Under the pieces are notes generated by a model. It was not told the DNA's origin, did no database searches, and saw only the letters and a program-made list of their open reading frames with translations. Below, one piece after another: positions 1 to 5,517 of a DNA stretch of 5,517 nucleotides. The stretch is from an uncultured Clostridia bacterium (lineage in GTDB: Bacteria > Bacillota > Clostridia > Christensenellales > CAG-917): assembly GCA_947174215.1 (NCBI GenBank), contig CAMWIB010000084.1, positions 1-5,517 of the forward strand, read 5' to 3'. The position numbers and the translations under genes were made by a program. Numbering within the stretch: position 1 is the stretch's first letter; the number at the start of each line of letters is the position of its first letter.

Positions 1-836
1 ATCGCAAGCGCGTGAGGCGTTTCTCTCATACGCTCGTTTACGCCCTCGCTCTCCGCCGCAAATATATTACCGGGTACGGCAAAAATCTCTTTACCTTGCT
101 CTACTGCAAACCTCATTGTAATCAGCGAGCCGCTACGCTTTGCCGCTTCTGCAAGCAGTACCGCACGGCTAAGTCCGCTTATTATGCGGTTGCGCTCGGG
201 AAAGTGATATTGAAGCGGCTTTACGCCAAGCATATATTCGCTGACTATCGCGCCGCCGTTTAGCAAAACTCCGTCAATCAGACCTCTGTGTTCTGCGGGA
301 TAGCATATATCCAGTCCGCACGCAAAAACCGCAACCGTCGGCTTGCCCATCGCAACGCACGCCTTGTGCGCCGTCGCGTCAATACCTCTTGCAAAGCCGG
401 ATACTACTGTAACACCTGCGCGGGCAAACTCTCTTGCAAACTCCTCTGCAACCTTTACTCCGTAGCGCGTAGCGCGGCGGGAGCCTACGATGCCGATACA
501 AACGTTTTTGAGCGCACTGTAATTACCTTTTACAAACAGAACGTACGGCTTATCATCAAGACCGCTCAACTCTTCGGGATAATCGTCATCGAGATAAGTC
601 ACCCAGTGGACATCGTTTTTCACAAGCTTATCAAAAATGCTATCTATATCCTCGTAGTTCTTGAAAAACTCCGTCGCATTGTTATCTCCAAGCACGCGCT
701 TGACCGCGGACTTTTCAGAAATAAGCTCGCTCGGGTCACCCACCAGATTCAGTAGGTCGGTTTTCTTTTTGTATGACAGCTCGTCTACGCATTGCAGTGC
801 AAGAAGCGCCTTAGTTGTAAAATCTCTGTTATCCAT
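1..836 (-). CDS. dprA: DNA-processing protein DprA, 3'-truncated by the window edge
   Basis: DprA (Smf) binds incoming single-stranded DNA in the cytoplasm during natural transformation, shields it from nucleases and loads RecA on it. The window shows 278 codons from an ATG at 836-834; the frame is open to base 1. Residues about 1-60 resemble the helical N-terminal (SAM/HhH-like) domain. The Rossmann-like DNA_processg_A domain follows. Its hallmarks are IVGSRRATRYG (from I116), VVSGFARGID (S146-D153), CGLDICYPAEH, FPERNRIISGLS (from F212), EAAKRSGSLIT (from E230) and the VPGNIF motif (P255). DprA proteins usually have about 290-380 residues, so the end of the Rossmann domain and any winged-helix tail lie beyond the left edge. 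The ATG is 14 bp after the comM stop, which implies co-transcription. No Shine-Dalgarno sequence precedes it; the gap is purely A/T except for one C. The start is supported by a normal family N-terminus. Identity is near certain; an active role in transformation is inferred. Confidence 0.97.
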   Translation of the reverse strand, partial: MDNRDFTTKALLALQCVDELSYKKKTDLLNLVGDPSELISEKSAVKRVLGDNNATEFFKNYEDIDSIFDKLVKNDVHWVTYLDDDYPEELSGLDDKPYVLFVKGNYSALKNVCIGIVGSRRATRYGVKVAEEFAREFARAGVTVVSGFARGIDATAHKACVAMGKPTVAVFACGLDICYPAEHRGLIDGVLLNGGAIVSEYMLGVKPLQYHFPERNRIISGLSRAVLLAEAAKRSGSLITMRFAVEQGKEIFAVPGNIFAAESEGVNERMRETPHALA

Positions 837-850
837 TATTTATGTTTTAT
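837..850 (-). other. comM-dprA junction without a Shine-Dalgarno sequence
   Basis: The 14 bp between the comM TAA and the dprA ATG read ATAAAACATAAATA on the minus strand. There is no purine-rich GGAGG-like site at the normal distance; the nearest AGAGG lies inside comM more than 30 nt upstream. dprA translation may rely on termination-reinitiation from comM or on an unstructured A/T-rich start region. There is no room for a terminator, so the two genes share a transcript. Confidence 0.8.
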
Positions 851-2377
851 TTATTGATACTTTCTGTCAATTCCTCTATACTGTATCGCTTCCGCAATGT
901 GCGCAGGAAGTATATTCTCGCACTGGGCAAGGTCGGCAATCGTACGCGCAACCTTCAATATTCTCGTAGTGCCGCGCGCGCTGAGGTTGAGCCTCTCAAA
1001 CGCTCTTGCAAGCAACCTTTCGCTGTCCTTATCTATCTTGCAGTACTTATTCACCTCGCGCGTACCCATCTCTGCGTTCGTAAGTATTCCGTCCTTCTTA
1101 AACCTCTCTCGCTGTATAGCACGGGCTTTGTTTACGCGCTCTTTTATCATTGCCGAACTCTCGCCTGTCCCCTTTCCGCGAAGCTCGTCGTATGAAATAT
1201 TATCAACTTCAATCTGCAAATCTATTCTGTCCATGAGAGGTCCTGACAGCTTTGCAACGTAATTGTGTATCTGCGCGGGCGTGCAACGGCAAATCTGTGT
1301 TTTTGAACCGTAGTTGCCGCAGGGACACGGATTCATACTTGCAAGCAACATAAAGTTTGCAGGATACTCAACAGTGTTCGAAACTCTTGCGACCGTCACC
1401 CTTCTATCCTCCAACGGTTGACGGAGAGTTTCGAGGGCGTGGCGCGAGTATTCGGGCATTTCATCAAGAAACAGCACTCCGTGATTTGCAAGGCTGACTT
1501 CACCCGGTTTCGCCTTTGAACCTCCGCCTATAAGCGCGGGTACGGTCGTCGTATGGTGCGGAGTCCTGAACGCACGCGTGGTGACGATACCCACGTTGCT
1601 GTCAAGAATGCCCGCTACGCTATGTATCTTCGTTACCTCAATTGCTTCCTCGAAGGTCATCTCAGGCATAATCGTAGGCACGCACTTTGCAAGCATAGTT
1701 TTGCCTGCGCCCGGCGGTCCAATCATAATGGCGTTATGTCCGCCCGCAACCGCAATTTCAAGCGCACGCTTTGCAACCGCCTGCCCCTTTACGTCCGCGA
1801 AGTCAACTCCGTAGCCGTGTTGCATACAACTTGCTTCGTAGTCCGACGTCTGCACGGGTTCATATTTCACACCGCTTAAAAACTCAACTGCTTCGCGTAG
1901 GCTTTCAAGCGCGTATACCTCTATTCCGTCAATATAGCTTGCCTCTCTTGCGTTCGCCGACGGAATGATAAAGCTCTTACAGCCCTGTTGCATTGCGGAA
2001 ATGAGTAGCGGCATAATTCCGTTTACGTGCCTGAGCTTTCCGTCAAGCGACAGCTCGCCAATCATCACGTAGTCTTTATACAGCTTACTCTCAATCTGTC
2101 CCGAAGCCGCAAGCAGTCCGATAGCAACCGCAAGGTCGAACGCAGGACCTTCCTTTTTTGTATCGGCAGGTGCAAGATTGACAATTATACGCTTTGACGG
2201 ATACTGGAATCCGCTGTTTTTGACAGCCGCTCTAACGCGCTCCTTGCTCTCTTTTGTCGCAGTTGAAGCAAGCCCAACCATTTCGTAGCTGGGCAATCCG
2301 CTGGTTATATCAAGCTCCACGTCAACCGAGTAGCCCTTCAAACCGTCCAAGGCGTAGCTCTTTATCTTTGCAAGCAT
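851..2377 (-). CDS. comM: ComM/YifB family AAA+ ATPase (Mg-chelatase-like), branch-migration helicase homologue
   Basis: The 508-residue protein is complete and of normal family length. ComM from Vibrio is a hexameric helicase that drives branch migration when transforming DNA is integrated; in Clostridia the role of YifB is less tested. Residues about 20-145 form the ChlI/Lon-protease-like domain (NLAPADTKKEGPAFDLAVA at 67-85). The Mg-chelatase AAA+ core covers about 190-395: Walker A GPPGAGKT 220-227, Walker B VLFLDE 301-306, sensor-1 Asn349 in ASMNPCPCG, and a likely arginine finger Arg384 in SGPLMDRIDL. Cys351, Cys353, Cys363 and Cys365 make the paired CxC arrangement common in this family, perhaps metal-binding. 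The C-terminal Mg_chelatase_C helical domain (about 405-500) includes the sensor-2 region LSARGTTRILKVARTIADL. The ATG at 2377 gives the usual N-terminus (MLAKIKSYAL). Only a weak GGAT precedes it, not a strong ribosome-binding site. dprA follows 14 bp downstream, fitting a shared transcript and shared recombination role. The gene may also be called yifB. Confidence 0.97.
   Translation of the reverse strand: MLAKIKSYALDGLKGYSVDVELDITSGLPSYEMVGLASTATKESKERVRAAVKNSGFQYPSKRIIVNLAPADTKKEGPAFDLAVAIGLLAASGQIESKLYKDYVMIGELSLDGKLRHVNGIMPLLISAMQQGCKSFIIPSANAREASYIDGIEVYALESLREAVEFLSGVKYEPVQTSDYEASCMQHGYGVDFADVKGQAVAKRALEIAVAGGHNAIMIGPPGAGKTMLAKCVPTIMPEMTFEEAIEVTKIHSVAGILDSNVGIVTTRAFRTPHHTTTVPALIGGGSKAKPGEVSLANHGVLFLDEMPEYSRHALETLRQPLEDRRVTVARVSNTVEYPANFMLLASMNPCPCGNYGSKTQICRCTPAQIHNYVAKLSGPLMDRIDLQIEVDNISYDELRGKGTGESSAMIKERVNKARAIQRERFKKDGILTNAEMGTREVNKYCKIDKDSERLLARAFERLNLSARGTTRILKVARTIADLAQCENILPAHIAEAIQYRGIDRKYQ
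1685..1701 (-). repeat. 17-bp direct repeat, copy in the comM Walker A region
   Basis: On the minus strand AAACTATGCTTGCAAAG here encodes K-T-M-L-A-K just at the end of Walker A (Lys226 to Lys231). It is identical to the 17 bp spanning the comM start codon at 2366-2382, and both copies read the MLAK codons in the same frame. Probably coincidence of codon choice in a shared MLAK peptide plus five matching leader bases. Confidence 0.6.
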
Positions 2378-2382
2378 AGTTT
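2366..2382 (-). repeat. 17-bp direct repeat, copy spanning the comM start codon
   Basis: This copy consists of five leader bases (AAACT), the comM ATG and the codons for Leu-Ala-Lys. It matches 1685-1701 exactly; the bases on either side differ, so the similarity does not extend into a longer duplication. Confidence 0.6.
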
Positions 2383-2411
2383 ATCCATCATAGACTGTAT
2401 AAATATAGTAA

Positions 2412-2440
2412 ATCTTACCACAATATCTCAAAAAACGCAA
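2412..2440 (-). promoter_or_regulatory. Putative sigma-A-type promoter for comM-dprA with extended -10
   Basis: On the minus strand TTGCGT (2440-2435, three of six matches to the -35 consensus) is followed after 17 bp by TAAGAT (2417-2412, four of six matches). TGG directly before the -10 gives an extended -10 (TGn). Transcription would begin near 2405 and leave a leader of about 28 nt before the comM ATG. Two T6 tracts surround the -35 region and could act like an UP element. The presence of an upstream terminator makes a promoter in this gap necessary, but this exact assignment is by eye. A second choice is TATATT at 2407-2402 with TTGAGA upstream, at a less favourable 19-bp spacing. Confidence 0.5.
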
Positions 2441-2485
2441 TAAAAAACGAGGCACGGGGATATATTAAAAATGATTAAGACAGCA

Positions 2486-2509
2486 GGTAAATATGAAGTT
2501 ATATTTACC
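2486..2509. repeat. Perfect 9-bp inverted repeat with 6-bp spacer
   Basis: GGTAAATAT (2486-2494) and ATATTTACC (2501-2509) are exact reverse complements separated by GAAGTT. The arms are AT-rich and neither side carries a long T run (plus strand continues CTTTC, minus strand TGCTG), so it is not a convincing terminator. It sits between the kinase terminator and the putative comM promoter, with its nearer edge about 45 bp upstream of the -35 box. It could be an operator for a dimeric regulator or a weak hairpin at the end of leaking kinase transcripts; the sequence alone does not decide. Confidence 0.8.
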
Positions 2510-2535
2510 CTTTCAAAACGGCCGATTAGATTATG

Positions 2536-2562
2536 AAAAGCGCACCCGAACCGAGTGCGCTT
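2536..2562 (-). terminator. Intrinsic terminator of the histidine kinase gene
   Basis: Read on the minus strand, AAGCGCACTCG pairs with CGGGTGCGCTT across a three-base GTT loop. That gives an 11-bp stem with a single G-T wobble, covering 2562-2538. It begins 38 bp after the kinase stop codon. The stem runs into a short T tract (four T, two of them in the stem base, then C). The T tract is shorter than ideal, but the GC-rich stem and its position just after the gene fit rho-independent termination. On the plus strand the stem is followed by TTAAACG, so it is a poor terminator in that direction. Confidence 0.8.
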
Positions 2563-2600
2563 AAACGTTTGTAAGTCAAAATAGATATTAAGATTTTTGC

Positions 2601-5517
2601 TTATTTTAGAATTTCATCGAGCGTTTTCATAAGCTCGTCAATGTCGATAGGCTTAGCCGTAAATCCGTTCATACCGGAATCCAGCGCCGCCTTTCTATCC
2701 TCATCAAAAGCGTTTGCTGTCATAGCGACGATAGGAATGGAAGCCTTATCCTTATCTTCAAGCGCACGGATTGCTCTCGTAGCGTCGTAGCCGTTCATAA
2801 TGGGCATCTGAACGTCCATAAGTATCAAGTCGTACGTGCCTGCGGGCTGACGCTTCATCTTCTCTACTGCTACGCTTCCGTCATCAGCGGTGTCGATAAT
2901 GAAGCCTGCCATTTCAAGAATTGTCTGCGCAATCTCCTGATTGAGTTCGTTATCCTCAACCAACAGAAGCTTCTTTCCGTCAAAGCGCAATTCATCGTTC
3001 TCTTGCTCATCCTCACTCTTCTGCTCCGCAGACGGCGCCGCCAGAACGTTTTTCAGCTCAGAGAGGAACAGCGGCTTGGAACAGAACGCAGTCACGCCCG
3101 CCTCGCGCGCTTCCTTCTCTATATCCGTCCAGTCGTAGGCGGTCAGTATAATTATAGGCGTCATATCTCCTATGACTCTGCGAATGCGGCGAACGAGTTC
3201 GATACCGTTCATATCGGGCATAAGCCAGTCGATGATATACGCACTGTAAGCCTCCTTCTGCTCCAATGCGAATTTTGTACGAATGATAGCCTCTTTGCCA
3301 AGCGTCGTCCAGTCTGGGCGCATACCTATCGACGAAAGCATTTTGCTTACGCTTATGCAGGTATTGACGTCGTCGTCAACAACGAGCGCTCTGAGGTTTG
3401 CAAGATGTTCAACATTGCTCAAATCGGTTGTGGTTTCGGCGACCTTGAAATTGAATACCACGACGAATTCCGAACCTTTTCCGACCTCGCTTTCTACGGT
3501 AATCGTACCGCCCATCATATCGACGATATTCTTGGTGATTGCAAGTCCAAGGCCAGTACCCTGAATACCGCTTACGGTAGAAGTCTGTTCACGCGCGAAC
3601 GGCTCGAATACGTGTTTAAGGAATTCGGGACTCATACCGATACCCGTGTCCTTTACGCTGAACTTATATGTCGCGTAGCCTACCTGCTTGCACGGCATCT
3701 GTATGACGCGCACACTGACCATACCGCCCGGCTTGGTATACTTCATAGCGTTGCCGAGGAGATTCAAAAGCACCTGATTAAGACGGAGCTTGTCGCAGAT
3801 AATCGTTTCGTTCGTTACGTCAAGCGTATCGATATAGAATTCCAACTGCTTCGACTTTACGTCGGACTGGACGATAGTCTTTAAGTCGTGCATAATCTCG
3901 GGAAGGCTCGTTTCCTTCTCCTCAATCTTCACCTTACCGCTCTCGATTCTGCTCATATCGAGTACGTCGTTTATAAGGCTGAGTAGGTGGTTGCCCGATG
4001 TCATTATCTTGCTGAGATAATCGCGTATCTGCTCCTTATTGTCGATATGCGTAACGGCGAGCGACGTAAATCCGATAATGGCGTTCATCGGCGTACGGAT
4101 ATCGTGCGACATATTGTTGAGGAAGGTCGTCTTAGCCTTATTTGCATATTGCGCCTGAGCAAGCGCTTCGGACAAAACGTTTTTCTGTTCCTGTTCTTTT
4201 TTAATTACCTCGTCAATATTACGGAAACCTACAAGGATAAAGTCATCGTGGCCGTATCCTCTGTCTGTAATTTTCAAGAAGGTGTATTGGAAATGATGCT
4301 CAACGCCGTCATCTACTATGCGATAACTGCCAACATATGTATCATCGGCGTTAAGCTTATGCCTTACGTTGACAAGCGAAAGCGCTTGCGTAAGCTCCTG
4401 CCTATCTTCGGGATGGACGCGGTTGCGGATATAATTTTCAAGAATAGTAGCGTAGTCGTACTCCTCTACCGAATCCCTTTTCAGTCCCTCGGTCACGTAG
4501 CCTTCAAGTTTAAGGATTCTGGCAGTTCCCTTTTCCTCATTGACGGCAAATACGTTCGTATAATCGCGGCTGAGTGCTTCAACGATAGCGAGCTGTTCAC
4601 TCATCTTCTTGTTAGTCTGTTCGGTTGAAAGCAAAATCTTCTTATTCCAACGCGCTCTCAACAACAGCGCAATTACCACACCGATTACCACTGCAAATGC
4701 AAACACAACGCCAATGATAATTTCGGGGTGCGCTTTGAGATATTCACTAAAACTCATATCATCGATGGTGACGGACGTATATTTTGAAGCAAGCTGATTG
4801 AGTGTGTCGTCGCGGATTTGCTTTATACACTTGTTGAGTATGGTCAGAAGCTCATGGTCGGTGGTCTTGCTGATGTGCATATACGGCTGTGTTACCATAC
4901 CGTTGACTGAGCTATAAGACAGCTCGTCTGCGTGACCGTGATTGATGAAGTACTGCGCGGTATACGAATACACGTAAGCGGCGTCCGCCTCTCCTTTCAG
5001 TACTGCGCGCAAAGCGTCCTCACCCGTTTCGTAACTCTTTATCTTGTAATTCTGTATGTGCGGTTCAATAAGACTCTTACCCTGCGAATTTGACACGGCG
5101 ACCGTTTTAATATCACCCGAATGATTCTGACGGGTAACGCGCGCCATACGCACGGTCATATAGCTTTTAGTGTTAAAACAGCTTACGGTGTTATCCTCGA
5201 TGATTGCGTCGTTTGCAACGCTGTCAAGCACTACGTTTACTACGTTTTCCGCAAGGTAGTGGTAATCAGCCTCATTCTGAGGAGCGACGAATGTATAAGG
5301 CACGCTATCAACCTTCATTGCAGTCGCGGCAAGCTTCATTATCTCCGTAAAGTAGTCGGGCAAGATACCTTTCAGCTCTCCGTTTTCAACGAAGGAGTAA
5401 GGCGCTCTGCTTCCAAACGCCGTCACAGCGATGGTCTTTTCTCCATTGATTACTTGTTGCAAATACGCTCTTTCTCTGCTCGTAAACGACAGTGCGGAGG
5501 AATAGACGGGGCCGTAG
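2601..5517 (-). CDS. Membrane hybrid sensor histidine kinase (SBP_bac_3 - TM - PAS-like - HisKA - HATPase - REC - REC), 5'-truncated
   Basis: This is the C-terminal 971 residues of a transmembrane hybrid kinase; numbering starts at the first full codon, 5516-5514. It would sense a small solute outside the cell and pass phosphate from His to Asp. Residues about 26-253 look like a periplasmic-binding-protein domain (SBP_bac_3: APYSFVENGELKGILPDYF near the start, then AVLKGEADAAYVYS). One membrane helix lies at about 266-286, followed by Arg and Lys. A PAS-like region (about 318-438) and a short coiled linker lead to HisKA with phospho-acceptor His471 in NNMSHDIRTPMNAIIGF (codon 4106-4104). The HATPase domain shows N-box Asn589, DTGIGM 623-628 and GTGLGL 653-658. 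REC1 has acidic residues 714-716, Asp763, Thr792 and Lys814; REC2 has Asp855, Asp901, Thr933 and Lys955. All catalytic residues are present, and there is no HPt or DNA-binding domain. The frame is open to the window edge, so a TTG at 5462-5460 is not a credible start. Ligand and target are unknown. Confidence 0.93.
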   Translation of the reverse strand, partial: YGPVYSSALSFTSRERAYLQQVINGEKTIAVTAFGSRAPYSFVENGELKGILPDYFTEIMKLAATAMKVDSVPYTFVAPQNEADYHYLAENVVNVVLDSVANDAIIEDNTVSCFNTKSYMTVRMARVTRQNHSGDIKTVAVSNSQGKSLIEPHIQNYKIKSYETGEDALRAVLKGEADAAYVYSYTAQYFINHGHADELSYSSVNGMVTQPYMHISKTTDHELLTILNKCIKQIRDDTLNQLASKYTSVTIDDMSFSEYLKAHPEIIIGVVFAFAVVIGVVIALLLRARWNKKILLSTEQTNKKMSEQLAIVEALSRDYTNVFAVNEEKGTARILKLEGYVTEGLKRDSVEEYDYATILENYIRNRVHPEDRQELTQALSLVNVRHKLNADDTYVGSYRIVDDGVEHHFQYTFLKITDRGYGHDDFILVGFRNIDEVIKKEQEQKNVLSEALAQAQYANKAKTTFLNNMSHDIRTPMNAIIGFTSLAVTHIDNKEQIRDYLSKIMTSGNHLLSLINDVLDMSRIESGKVKIEEKETSLPEIMHDLKTIVQSDVKSKQLEFYIDTLDVTNETIICDKLRLNQVLLNLLGNAMKYTKPGGMVSVRVIQMPCKQVGYATYKFSVKDTGIGMSPEFLKHVFEPFAREQTSTVSGIQGTGLGLAITKNIVDMMGGTITVESEVGKGSEFVVVFNFKVAETTTDLSNVEHLANLRALVVDDDVNTCISVSKMLSSIGMRPDWTTLGKEAIIRTKFALEQKEAYSAYIIDWLMPDMNGIELVRRIRRVIGDMTPIIILTAYDWTDIEKEAREAGVTAFCSKPLFLSELKNVLAAPSAEQKSEDEQENDELRFDGKKLLLVEDNELNQEIAQTILEMAGFIIDTADDGSVAVEKMKRQPAGTYDLILMDVQMPIMNGYDATRAIRALEDKDKASIPIVAMTANAFDEDRKAALDSGMNGFTAKPIDIDELMKTLDEILK

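Larger units (their letters stand above)
2378..2600. other. Intergenic region between the kinase gene and comM
   Basis: These 223 bp contain no credible gene in either strand. They are clearly richer in A and T than the flanking coding sequence. In minus-strand order they hold the kinase terminator, an 8-bp palindrome AAACGTTT (2563-2570) just before it, the GGTAAATAT inverted repeat, two CGTTTTTT copies 14 bp apart, and the putative comM promoter and leader. No riboswitch-like conserved core or tRNA/sRNA shape was recognised. Confidence 0.85.

Noticed and set aside
288..755. A 155-codon plus-strand frame opposite dprA
   Set aside because: The minus strand carries all DprA motifs across this span; the plus-strand product is basic and shows no domain.
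1314..1368. The CxC...CxC cysteines of ComM as a new zinc-finger insertion
   Set aside because: Paired cysteines after the NPCPCG motif are a normal feature of the YifB/ComM family, so this is not an unusual insertion.
2430..2451. Two CGTTTTTT copies (minus strand) as T tracts of further terminators
   Set aside because: No GC-rich stem precedes either T6 tract; they fit better as A/T-rich DNA around the promoter.
3003..3884. A 293-codon plus-strand reading frame opposite the kinase gene
   Set aside because: It lies antisense to the conserved REC1, HATPase and HisKA coding sequence, its translation looks like no known family, and its composition is that of a reverse-frame shadow.
3987..4628. 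A 213-codon plus-strand frame opposite the PAS-HisKA part of the kinase
   Set aside because: It is antisense to a well-supported gene and has no recognisable motif or ribosome-binding site.
5460..5462. TTG as the start of the kinase
   Set aside because: The frame remains open and protein-like upstream to the window edge, there is no signal peptide after the TTG, and the binding domain begins almost at once, so the domain would stay in the cytoplasm.

Overview
The window holds three genes, all on the minus strand, so transcription runs from high to low coordinates. Base composition is moderate (neither AT- nor GC-rich by eye). The gene order comM (yifB) followed by dprA and the style of the large sensor kinase point to an anaerobic, probably gut-associated member of the Bacillota, class Clostridia. 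The kinase combines an extracellular solute-binding domain, a PAS-like domain, a kinase core and two receivers. This assignment rests on family resemblance read by eye, and the order or family cannot be fixed from this window.

Layout in the direction of transcription. (1) 5517-2601 holds a large membrane-bound hybrid histidine kinase. It is cut by the right-hand window edge: the reading frame stays open to the last base, and the first ATG-like candidate start is only a TTG inside the frame, so the true N-terminus lies outside. (2) 2600-2378 is a 223-bp intergenic region. It holds a good intrinsic terminator for the kinase gene, a perfect 9-bp AT-rich inverted repeat of unknown role, and a plausible sigma-A-type promoter for the next gene. 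(3) 2377-851 is a complete comM/yifB gene, an AAA+ ATPase of the Mg-chelatase-like family. (4) 836-1 is dprA, complete at its start but cut by the left-hand edge before the C-terminal winged-helix part.

comM and dprA are 14 bp apart with no terminator between them and very likely form one transcript. Both act on DNA taken up by natural transformation: DprA protects incoming single strands and loads RecA, and ComM extends the heteroduplex by branch migration. In many Clostridia this pair sits in a housekeeping block that continues towards topA, so its presence does not prove the organism is competent. The kinase is separated from them by a terminator and nothing in the sequence links it functionally to the pair.

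I found no mobile element, CRISPR array, RNA gene or clearly new system. The points worth a second look are the truncated kinase, which probably continues into a further extracellular domain upstream, its missing phosphorelay partner, the unexplained inverted repeat, the lack of a clear Shine-Dalgarno sequence at both visible gene starts, and a 17-bp exact repeat between the comM start and its Walker A region.
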